Assembly (NCBI GenBank): GCA_000969725.1
Contig: JXSR01S065168.1
Strand: one strand, 5' to 3'
Source of the DNA: Ophiothrix spiculata
Lineage: Eukaryota; Echinodermata; Ophiuroidea; Amphilepidida; Ophiotrichidae
Length of the DNA: 20,389 nucleotides
Shown: in pieces, positions 10,180 to 18,443 of the stretch
Layout of the letters: each line of letters begins with the position of its first letter
How positions within the stretch are numbered: the stretch's first letter is position 1
The notes under the pieces: generated by a model
Told to the model about the DNA's origin: nothing
Database searches by the model: none
What the model saw: the letters and a program-made list of their open reading frames with translations, nothing else
Position numbers and translations under genes: made by a program

Positions 10180-10625
10180 TTGCTATTGGTTAATTCTCTA
10201 AAATAAGCGCTTCCCTAGGGCTTTCTACCCCATGAAAACTCATGGTAAAAGATAGGAATCAGAAGTGGGCGGAGCTTACAGTCAACTTCTTGAATCGACA
10301 CCGTGACATCAAAAATGTAAACATTTCTATAGCTGGGCTGCTTTCAAGAGACTTTCGTCATACGAAGTGATTCCGTATAGTACAAAGGAGTACATTTAGC
10401 GGTGAGCACTGGAAAAATGTCGTGATATCAGGTGTTTGTAAGGCTTGTGATTCTCACGCAGAACAAAAAGTATCTTTTTCAAGTTTGGTAATATCCCCGT
10501 GTTATCCAATCAAGCACTGCAATTATAAACTTGATGCATTGTGGCGGCGTCTTCACTCATAACATAGTTGTTGAAAATTCGTGCTTAGCCGATGGCTTCA
10601 CGGAAACTGCAAACCCGCATACTCG
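10180..10625 (+). promoter_or_regulatory. Promoter-like stretch with possible short first coding exon
   Basis: CTATTGGTTA (inverted CCAAT box), GGGCGG within AGTGGGCGGAGC, and TGACATCA (CRE-like) lie in 10180-10320, in a locally CpG-bearing stretch. Further on, GCCGATGG opens MASRKLQTRIL (10592-10624), directly followed by GTAAAG, a passable splice donor. No downstream exon is evident in the window. Each element is common by chance. Confidence 0.22.
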
Positions 10626-12843
10626 TAAAGCATGAATGAAACACGTCTTTTCAACCTTTAGGCATCACACGTTACTACTCATTTAAGATCTTCTCAGTAA
10701 CGTTCAGCTACTATTTTTCAGGGCAACTTTCATCTCATCGCATTTAATTCGGTTTCATCTTGTCGCCGTGTTGATGACATTGCTCATTGTATAGTTGTGA
10801 GTGCCATTGGATTAGGCAAGAAAAGGGAATGGCAACGGAATTAAGGCAACCTGTCCTTAAGTGGTTGTTATTACATGTAGCTCGTGTATATGATTTTGCC
10901 ACAAAACGTGCTATCTATTAAATTGGACTCAACACCGTTTGAAAGAAGAATTCAAGTCCGAAGCACTTAAGATGTTGGCATCATGAAATAAAACAGGAAT
11001 AGGAACACATATTTCAATAAGATCAGATATTTTTTTTTTCATTTCGAACATGACACGTGTTAAGGGTAGACTATATTATAACTATTTGATGTTATATATT
11101 TTTTTTCTGCGAACGGCGCAGCCGCGTTACCGCGGAATTCGAAACCCTGCTCATGCATTTATCTCTTTCATTCTTGGAGAAGGGGGGGGGGGCAGTCCCA
11201 CATGACGATGGATAGCGTCATAATACTCTCTTTCATCGCTTAGCTTACACCCAATGACCTCATTTTGTATACCCTAAAGACCCAGTGCTCTAGTTTTTTC
11301 CAAGTATAACACGTAGTGACTTTCTATTTTATGTCGTAGGCAAAATATCACCTTCTATACAATTTGAACAGGCCTTAACTCTCACAGAAAAAAAGAAAAG
11401 AAAACACCTATGTTTATTTCAGTTAATTCAAGTGCAAAATGCTTTAACCAATCACCAATCACACACACAAAGACCCGGACTTATTTGTTGCCTTTTTACA
11501 TCGAATGGCCCCCTTTTTCAAAAATATCTTACACTGGATATATGCATAAAATATATGCATAAAGTTTGAATATTTAGTGTCATGTTGTATGTACCTTACT
11601 TCAAAATGAAAATATTTCATAAGCTGCATATTCATGGCATGATCAGGTATGGCGAATCATAAAATTTAGGGGATACTAATTAAACACTTGAAACATTTTG
11701 CTTATCACCATTTATCACCTATCACGTGAATGTGTCTTCTTCATCTTACCATTCGTGTTTGTCCTTAAAATATGAATGAAAATACTCTGTATAGTATTCT
11801 TTCTTTATTTGTATTCAAAAAATGTTTCCTTTACACATTAGATATAAAATCATGTCTTTATGCCGAGTTTCTGACCTTTTTGCTTGTCGTATTTGATAAC
11901 TAAGTGATACCATTAAAACGACCAGAAGACCCTTTTTAAAATACCTGTCAAAATATAACAAAAAAAGCGTTGAAAGTGTCTTCAGGTTTTTCCTAACTTT
12001 GTTGTTACAAAGGTAACGCAGACACCAGACTGTTGTGTTTGCTACACTGTTCTTGCCCCTGAAAAATGGGGGACTTTGCGACGATCTGCAAATTGAGATA
12101 TCAGGCTTTGAAGTTGAGAAGTGGTAATATTTTCGTCTGGGGTGAATTTGAGATTTTGTGATTTATGAATCCTAAAAGTTTTAAAAATCTTCCTACGAAC
12201 CCGTTTTCTATAAAATTGCGAAACAAAATGATTTTTAGATAATTCTCTAACACTGTGTCAATCTCGTTTTCGCAACTTTGTGATCGGAAGAAAAAACATC
12301 CGTATTTATTAAAAATATGCCTAATTTCCATATTTTTGTCAAATTTGATGATGATTGAGTGCTCCTAAGTACCCGTTGCTAAGGAGATTTTGTGCATAGT
12401 TAAATAGCAATCAATAAAATTGATGCTTTCACAAAAACCAAACTTTAAAGACTGTTTTCTCCAATTGCTATTTTTGAAAAGTGATCAAAACGCTCTTACT
12501 AAAAAAGCATATCTTCGGAACGGATTATTGTATCGATATGTTTGAGGTACCAAATTACTTTTGAAACTCTAAGCTTTCTCATGATGCCAAAAACTCAATT
12601 TTGATGTCGGAACCAAAGTCCCTACTTTCGGTGTGACTCATCACATATATCATGCTGAGTATTCGTTTTACCTGTAATCTGTGACTTAATCCAAACCGAC
12701 GTACTACAAATGCATTTTTTGTGTTAAAAAACCCCGGACATTTTACCTATTCTTTTTACATATTTAGAGTCGGTAAATTATATCTTTAAGCAATTAATAT
12801 TTTCAAGATGTTTTTAAAAGTTAACCAAAATGCAGTTAAAAGT
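10626..12843. other. AT-rich, no gene seen
   Basis: It contains an 11-G run near 11182, a short CpG cluster at 11108-11140 (GGCGCAGCCGCG, CCGCGG) and the 13-bp tandem duplication. The 12350-12660 part is less AT-rich and might be an old repeat, but it has no partner in the window. Confidence 0.45.
11538..11563 (+). repeat. Perfect 13-bp tandem duplication
   Basis: ATATATGCATAAA occurs twice in tandem (11538-11550, 11551-11563). It is a simple slippage or duplication event. Confidence 0.8.
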
Positions 12844-12861
12844 AAAAAAAAAAAAAAAAAA
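12844..12861 (+). repeat. A18 homopolymer
   Basis: An uninterrupted run of 18 A. No retroposon body or target duplication is evident next to it. Confidence 0.8.
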
Positions 12862-12953
12862 CACGACGGTTTACATGACAGGTACAATACGCCTTTTCAA
12901 ACTTCACAAAACCCTGAGATAAATCCAGAAGCGTCAAAACAAATCAAATATTA

Positions 12954-13090
12954 GGGCCCCGTCTCACATCAACATATATAGAGCTCAAACGTACGAATAA
13001 CGTACACTATTTCGGTCATTGAAATGCATGTATATCGATTACATAACCAATGTACGTTATTCGTAAGTTTCGTGATGTGTGACTGGGCCC
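12954..13090. mobile_element. 137-bp Tourist-like (PIF/Harbinger-type) MITE
   Basis: The ends are GGGCCCCGTCTCACATCA (12954-12971) and, inverted, GGGCCCAGTCACACATCA (13073-13090), matching at 16 of 18 positions. TTA directly flanks both sides (12951-12953, 13091-13093). TTA/TAA duplication with GGG-starting inverted repeats is characteristic of PIF/Harbinger-derived Tourist MITEs. A second inner inverted repeat of 20 bp (12987-13006 and 13051-13070, 19 of 20 matching) surrounds ATCGATT, so most of the element can fold on itself. There is no coding capacity. A degraded relative lies at 6402-6512. Confidence 0.85.
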
Positions 13091-13289
13091 TTAAGCTCAA
13101 GCTTTAGTTATATCCCGAAAAAAGAAATATGTAGGACCAAGAGTCTTAGAACCATGAGTTTAGTGGAGTTGTATAACTATCAGAATGACAGGGAAAAATC
13201 CAATGTTACTTGCATAAGAATTATCGGTTCAAGTAATATGGAGTCGACATTCCATAAACATTCTATCGACAAAGCGAAGCCAACATATG

Positions 13290-13460
13290 AACGTATGATT
13301 ACCGGAAACATGTTCTAGAATACCTGCCAAGATCAATAATGCAAACGTGTTGATATTGCCTCTAGCTTGTGAGTAAATTTATTGTTGTAGGGGTCAGACA
13401 TGTTAAAGAATGTTATTGTAACATCGATATTCGCACCATTGGTGAATGCTCTTGTCATAT
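13290..13460 (+). repeat. Dispersed repeat R3, copy B
   Basis: Partner of 8420-8610, sharing GTGTTGATATTGCCT exactly and the downstream AACAT-GATATTC block. It starts about 200 bp after the intact Tourist-like MITE. The other R3 copy is not next to a MITE. Confidence 0.6.
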
Positions 13461-14834
13461 GTTACACGTCAAAATGAATTCAAAACGTATCTTAACATTA
13501 AAGACATGTGTTATGTGCCAATACCGGTAGCTGAAATGGTGTAAAGGAATATGTGAAGTGTAAATATTGTAGGAGAATTTGTACTGGGTGTTTATATGAA
13601 TCTAATTAAATATGTGTATATAACGAAAGGCATTTTCATAACTCGTATATCGTTGAAGTTTATTACATGTTTTTAACAACATTAATTCCAAAAAGACACG
13701 AATATTGAATGGCAACACCACACAACGAAACACAGGCGTAGTTTTGGATGTTGAAGATGCACCTTTATTATAAATGTGTTTATTGTTATTATTAGTCATG
13801 GTTTAGTCGATAGTGATGTAACTTTACTAGCACTAGTTTAGTGCCCCATGTCCCTCACCCTCTATGTCCAACATCACCTAGCAAACAGCGAGTGATTTTC
13901 GAAGCGCGCTGTCTAGGATCTGTCTAGGAGTCCTGATTTATATTACATCAAATTGTTAAATATCACCTGTCGCTTTTTCCAATTCCATCTATCATTATTT
14001 CGCAACTGTCTACTTTTGTTATCTTTCTTATTTGTTGTAATTTATGTACATACCCTGAATTCATACAATATAATTCTCATATTCTCGAATGTACCTATTA
14101 ACTTTTCAAATCAAAACAATGTTTCATGAATTGGTTGTCAATTACTCAATAGTCTATATAAGTGTAACAGACAGCAGGATATGAACACTCATCCAACATT
14201 GATCAAAACCAGGTCGCAGTCATTACCTGGTTAACCGATATTCTACGAACGGAAATCAAGTATTTCACGAAGCATCCGACAGATACCAAATGGTGTTGAT
14301 CTATGTATGACAGCATTGTCCTTTTCTCTTTTCCGAACACTTCGAACATGATTGTAATGTATGCTTCTCAACAATTTTATTATATGGATTTTCTTTTCGA
14401 AAATAGTACCAAGTCGGACAGATAAAGTTTGATAATATTTTTCAAGGCATATTTGCTTTATTTGAACACATTCCTCATTATGCCGAAAGTAGTGAAAGGG
14501 TATTAAACAAAAGTAGTCAATGGGTATCCATGCAGATAAAAACTATTCCGCGAAAGATAATATATAAATAACCAAAAGACAATTTATTTATCAAAACGAC
14601 GGTCAATAACCCTTTATTATATTATTATTTGCTTGAGCAAAAACTTTTCCCTTCAAAAACTTATAAAACCAATATATTTCCTACGACTCAATACTCAGTA
14701 AAGATAGCTCATACATATTATACATTTCTGACAAAATTCCACAGGTGCACTGTTGTTTCCACTAACAGAAACGTGTCGTGAAGTTAGACAACCCACGTAT
14801 TACATCTTGAAACACTTATAAGGAACGCAAATAA
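13461..14834. other. AT-rich, no gene seen apart from a TATA-like site
   Basis: There are short open frames only. The duplicated GTCTAGGA at 13911-13930 is a small local repeat. No RNA gene or element boundary was found. Confidence 0.45.
14155..14162 (+). promoter_or_regulatory. TATATAAG, TATA-box-like
   Basis: A canonical TATATAAG sits ahead of a less AT-rich stretch. About 45 bp on comes an 8-bp inverted repeat AACCAGGT/ACCTGGTT (14207-14214, 14225-14232). A 41-codon frame beginning MYDSIVLFSLF opens at 14303, but I recognise nothing in it. It is weak evidence for a promoter. Confidence 0.22.
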
Positions 14835-14936
14835 TTATATAATATATTTAAAATGCTGGATGGTCTGATCCCCTTCACCTCTAATTACATAAAGGACCTG
14901 TTTACATCGAATGAGCGGGTTTTACAACAATACTAA
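14835..14936 (+). pseudogene. Fragment of a LINE reverse-transcriptase C-terminus
   Basis: The plus-strand reading NYIIYLKMLDGLIPF then SNYIKDLFTSNERVLQQY and a stop resembles the segment ('YKMLNGL-P-YL-DLF') near the C-terminus of many CR1/L2/jockey-type RTs. Only about 35 codons are visible and the flanks do not match further. It is unrelated to the minus-strand LINE at 16289. The assignment is by motif memory only. Confidence 0.3.
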
Positions 14937-14980
14937 AGTTTAACTTCGATTAGACGTTAAACCGATTTGTTTTGACAGGA

Positions 14981-15145
14981 TCACCCTGTTTCCCGTTCAT
15001 CGTCCCTATGCTGGGGACGGAAGTCACATGACTTTGCCACGTTGGAAGTTTGATCGTACGATTTCTTGTTCACCATCTTGACTCGTCACTGCTCGTCGAA
15101 GTTTCATTTGATGCACCACGCGCCGTTCTTCGCTCTCATCAATTT
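14981..15145 (-). other. CpG-bearing patch with possible first-exon start
   Basis: This stretch is richer in G, C and CpG than its surroundings. On the minus strand, AAGATGG at 15076 gives a good start context and 31 codons (MVNKKSYDQTSNVAKSCDFR onward) to a TGA at 14981. A TCACATGA E-box-like site is inside. It could be a promoter plus first exon of a host gene or a repeat fragment. No splice donor is convincing. Confidence 0.2.
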
Positions 15146-16288
15146 TAAAAATTTATTTCATAATAAATGATGTCAAGTTCACGGCTATCCAAACGTGTGC
15201 GCTCATAAATAATTCAATTTGTTGAAGTTTGCTCATAACGAAATTTGTTCATTCAACTTCAGGGCATTTGTTTCAATCAATAATTGGCTTAAATAATGTT
15301 ATCATTTCCGTAAACAGTCTAAAATTTGATAATTTATGTGTTCATCTTTTTGATATCCTGAATCATGTATTACTGGAGCGAAGTAAGTCAAGTAAAGGTG
15401 CAGTATTTTTGAATAAATGGCTTCGGCATCTGAGTATCCTAGATTAATATGTGTGACAATTTTGTGTTTCCTTTTATGTGTAGACTTGTTAAAACAATTA
15501 TCATAATCATGTAATATTAACAAACTTCAACATAATTAGTTATTAATAACCAGTCATTTATGGACCCGAGAAAATGGTTCTAATATGTTTAAAAGTGCAA
15601 ATAATCGAAATGACATTATTGCTCAGCTCTCAAATAATCATATAGGCCACGAACAAATAAAAATCGGGCACTCGTATTATTGGTATATTTATCCCAATAA
15701 TAATTTCAGCAAAATTTGATTTCCATATACCTCCAAATTTTACATTAGCCATAAAGAATGTATTACTCCGTTTAGAGTTAGTCACATTTACAACATGTGC
15801 CAAATGAAAATTGGGTAAACATGTTATAAATTAATTCATATATGTTAGCATTTCATTTAGTTCTGATCGAGAAGCAAGTATCCGCTAGTCAGTTATGCAT
15901 AGTATTTAATTTTGTCTTAATTCACCGGATAAACATGCTGCATATCTAGGTTAAAGGTTCTTAAGTGTGAGCGTACTTGCTTAGCATAGGAAACACAACG
16001 ATAACAGTCCAAGTCCAAAGAAGTAATTAAGACAAAAAGTGTATAAAGAAATCCCGTCTCTTCTGTTTTATTTATTAGATAAATAGACAGACAGACTGAC
16101 TATGTTGCTTCGATTTAAAAGTTTCTTAACGACCTATATAGTTCAATCTATAGTCAAATGTTAATTACTCGAATGTGAGTGATACAAACTTAATCCGATG
16201 GTAGATCGAACAAATACTAAATGTGTTATTCGAGAAGTATGAAGCATTGAGACCTTGTTTTTCAAAATTAAATCTACTGTTCCAGAAA
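15146..16288. other. AT-rich, no gene seen
   Basis: Overlapping open frames at 15229-15523 on both strands show no recognisable protein. A short GACA run sits at 16087-16102. This separates the CpG patch from the LINE tail. Confidence 0.5.
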
Positions 16289-16304
16289 AATCTATCTATC
16301 TATC
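16289..16304 (-). repeat. Short (GATA)n run, possible LINE 3' tail
   Basis: On the minus strand, about 75 bp after the LINE stop, the sequence becomes GATAGATAGATAGA. RTE-group LINEs characteristically end in short tandem repeats, so this is the likely 3' end. It could also be an unrelated microsatellite. Confidence 0.45.
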
Positions 16305-16380
16305 AATGTCGACCGCGGTCGGAAACCATAATGAATTTTCTCCACTGTTGTCTATTTAGCATGAGTTTGAAAAGTTCATT

Positions 16381-16626
16381 TTAATAAATGCCAGCATCCT
16401 GTGTAAGAAGTACTGGGTAGGTCAGCCTTGGTCTTCCCTGTGCACGTGTCCCTTGGGTGGGCGTCCAGAACACTAGTCCAGGCACTGGTTCCTCAAGCCG
16501 TCTAGCACAGTGACCAGCAGAGTTTAGGCGGTGACCTCTCACTATATCTGATAGTTTGGGTAAATCACCATATATTACATCCCTGGTAGGATGATCTCTC
16601 CGGTTGAGGTTTTGAACCATCATTAA
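16381..16626 (-). pseudogene. LINE C-terminal end, part downstream of the inserted transposon
   Basis: The minus-strand reading LMMVQNLNRRDHPT, YGDLPKLSDIVRGHRL, AGHCARR, LVFWTPTQG and GRPRLTYPVLL, then DAGIY and a stop, is the C-terminal tail of the same LINE, including the AGHC-R segment. Together with 17548-17850 it forms one stretch split only by the 917-bp element. Codons TRLL cross the junction if one TA copy is removed as the duplication. Confidence 0.87.
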
Positions 16627-16628
16627 TA

Positions 16629-16659
16629 CACACAAAATATTTACAGAGTCAATTGACTC
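16629..16659 (+). repeat. Left terminal inverted repeat of the 917-bp element
   Basis: A perfect 16-bp core is followed by one base and the palindromic unit GAGTCA-AT-TGACTC. It pairs with 17515-17545. The three mismatches are the base after the core and the two spacer bases of the palindrome. Confidence 0.93.
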
Positions 16660-17331
16660 GTTTTGCCTTATTTCACATGAGTCATGTACAAATTGACTCT
16701 GTTATGACACTACGTGAATCATAATTGACTCACAGATACTCCAATAATGAATCAAATTTCAGGTGACTCAGTATGATGATACCATATTGACTCACTTGTT
16801 GGAGAATTTTGAGTCAATAACGACTTTTGACTCATTTACATAAATTACTGAGTCAAATACGAAATTTGAAAACGAGGCTGTGGGTCGGTCGTTTTCTTGA
16901 ACATGCATGGTCGGTGACGAAAGCGTTTGTTAGTGGTTGATGACACAAAATTGTCATTTCGTTGAGATTTTTTTGGCATTTAACACTGTCAGAAGTAATA
17001 ATGTGGAACTTCTGGAGCTGACATCAAGCTACAAGTATAAATTACTACATTAAGCAGCGATTTTATATGGAGTTAGCTTACAATATTGGACCATTTAGTC
17101 CATTGTTGTTTTACTGCAGTAAGCTTAGCCTAAGCTTAACCTCTTGGACTCGGAATTTGACTCGTGTCTACTATTGATGGGCAATATTGTGTCTACAGTC
17201 ACCAACACCTTTCGGATATCATCCTCCATGTTTGTGCACAAAGAGGACGTCACTCGAGTAAGTCAATAATGAGTGAGTCAAATGACCTGCATTATCTTTA
17301 ATCTGAGTCTTTTGGCCCATTTTACACCAGC

Positions 17332-17496
17332 AAGTGCGTCACTACAGAGACAAAACTGATGACTCATTAAGGTAATGAAGTTGAGTCTTCTGATTCAACT
17401 GAACTTGATCGGAGTCATTTGACTCATCACATCTAAGTCACATGACTCACTATAGTGACTCAGTTAGCATACAAAGTGCCACACTACAGAGACAAA
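17332..17496 (+). repeat. Internal direct repeat in the right flank of the 917-bp element
   Basis: CACTACAGAGACAAA occurs at 17340-17354 and again at 17482-17496. Each is preceded by AAGTGC (from 17332 and from 17474) and followed within a few bases by a GACTCA motif. The offset is 142 bp, which suggests a partial duplication inside the right arm. Confidence 0.75.
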
Positions 17497-17514
17497 TAAA
17501 AGACTCACGTATCT

Positions 17515-17545
17515 GAGTCACCTGACTCAGTAAATATTTTGTGTG
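17515..17545 (-). repeat. Right terminal inverted repeat of the 917-bp element
   Basis: It mirrors 16629-16659. Read inward it is the 16-bp core, one base, then GAGTCA-GG-TGACTC. The TA at 17546-17547 is the target-site duplication copy on this side. Confidence 0.93.
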
Positions 17546-17547
17546 TA

Positions 17548-17850
17548 GTCTTGTCTAGACACATCTACCCTAGCTTCAAGTCTTTCTGTCAGTGTACATC
17601 CTTCTGAGCTATACAACAGAATACTTTCTACGGCTGCACGGAAGAAGCTGATCTTTATCAAGTCTGGTAGATTGGATTTCCAGAGAAGGCGCATTTTGTT
17701 ACAAGCTTTCCATGCGAGGGCTTTTCGGACATGAAAATCCTTTTCTGACTCATCTACCCAAGAGCCCAGGTAAAAAAGGTCTTGGACCTGGTCTAGTTGA
17801 CTTTCCGCTATTGTGGACAGTGCAACATCAGTCTTGATGTTATATGCCAT
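17548..17850 (-). pseudogene. LINE C-terminal region, part upstream of the inserted transposon
   Basis: The minus-strand reading MAYNIKTDVALS then FYLGSWVDESEKDFHVRKAL, WKACNKM, FFRAAVESILLY and CTLTERLEARVD matches the thumb/connector that follows FADD in this LINE group. It is in the same frame as the RT segment above, across one TGA. The copy shifts frame just before the insertion, around RVD. Open reading then runs a few codons into the transposon terminus and stops. Confidence 0.85.
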
Positions 17851-17862
17851 GAATTTGGTTTT

Positions 17863-18440
17863 TCAAGCATTCATCATAAGACCAACTGTTGCAGCAGCAT
17901 CCTCAACTCTGGTCAGCAGTTCTTGAGCTTGTTGTAATGTGTCAGATGGCAAGGCAATGTCATCTGCGAAATATGGGTCGGTAATGACTTTTGCAGGGTG
18001 CCTTCGACTTCTTTGAGGTGTTACTGTAAAGCCCAGTATGTCCTTGTCTTCTCTGATTGTCATTCTCATCACATAATCTAGCATAATGATTAACAGGTAA
18101 GGTGCTAAAGTATCGCCCTGTAGTAATTCTGTTAATATCTCGAAAGCCTCAGTGACACCATCTGGTGACAACACAACTGCTTTTGTGTTGATGTATATGG
18201 TACATTTTACCTCTGTGCACTGAATCAAAGGCCTTCTTGAAGTCTATGAAGGTGATGACACATTCAAGATTCTTGTCCTTGATTCCTTCTATAAGTCTTC
18301 AAAGTGCAAGGATGTGGGAAGTAGTTGAGCGTTCAGCGCGAAACTCACTATCTGCTTTGCCTGATCAAACAGCTCTTTGTCACGTTCACTGTTTGATTCT
18401 GTGAACTGCTTGTGAGCATCAGCAAGGTTATTTCTGGCTC
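17863..18440 (-). pseudogene. LINE reverse transcriptase domain, deleted and frame-disrupted
   Basis: Conserved RT blocks lie in order on the minus strand. ERSTTSHILAL followed by a TGA and RLIEGIKDKN lies near 18270-18345. FIDFKKAFDSVHR (motif A, with the catalytic Asp codon at 18242-18244) lies at 18212-18250. LLQGDTLAPYL and LDYVMR sit in a 121-codon open stretch from 18228 to 17863, and that stretch ends with the catalytic FADD at 17959-17970 and IALPSDTLQQAQELL. The finger region upstream of ERSTT is missing: the reading jumps from ELFDQAKQ to DSEFRAER near 18353. About 25 residues are also lost after VHRGKM near 18200. A single in-frame TGA after LMMNA separates this from the next segment. 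The enzyme cannot be functional. Confidence 0.88.
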
Positions 18441-18443
18441 TGC

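Larger units (their letters stand above)
16629..17545. mobile_element. 917-bp non-autonomous TIR transposon packed with TGACTCA sites
   Basis: The ends are a perfect 16-bp inverted repeat, CACACAAAATATTTAC at 16629-16644 and its complement at 17530-17545. With three mismatches the match extends to 31 bp (16629-16659 and 17515-17545). TA flanks both sides (16627-16628, 17546-17547). Taking it as a duplicated TA leaves the interrupted LINE reading TRLLMMV across the join, as expected for that family. I count 19 TGACTC/GAGTCA hexamers: ten in 16646-16855, nine in 17158-17528, none in 16860-17150. Chance expectation for 917 bp on both strands is about 0.5. Fourteen are full TGACTCA/TGAGTCA heptamers. 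No long ORF exists, so it is MITE-like and must borrow a transposase. TA duplication suggests Tc1/mariner. The CACAC terminus with subterminal repeats also resembles CACTA/EnSpm relatives. The superfamily is unresolved, but the boundaries are firm. Confidence 0.9.

Noticed and set aside
12101-12331. 76-codon minus-strand open frame
   Set aside because: Composition is that of AT-rich noise (Phe, Ile, Asn, Lys), with no domain and no exon signals.
13079-13318. 79-codon plus-strand open frame
   Set aside because: It begins inside the right terminal repeat of the Tourist-like MITE and runs into repeat R3, so it is not a gene.
14303-14428. 41-codon frame MYDSIVLFSLF downstream of TATATAAG
   Set aside because: No family recognised, no signal peptide and weak start context. 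The TATA-like site alone does not support a gene.
15229-15523. Overlapping open frames on both strands
   Set aside because: Neither has a recognisable motif, and mirror-image open frames in AT-rich DNA are expected by chance.
16629-17545. TGACTC array read as a CRISPR array or satellite
   Set aside because: Repeat units are only 6-7 bp, in both orientations and irregularly spaced, and they lie inside an element with terminal inverted repeats and TA duplication.
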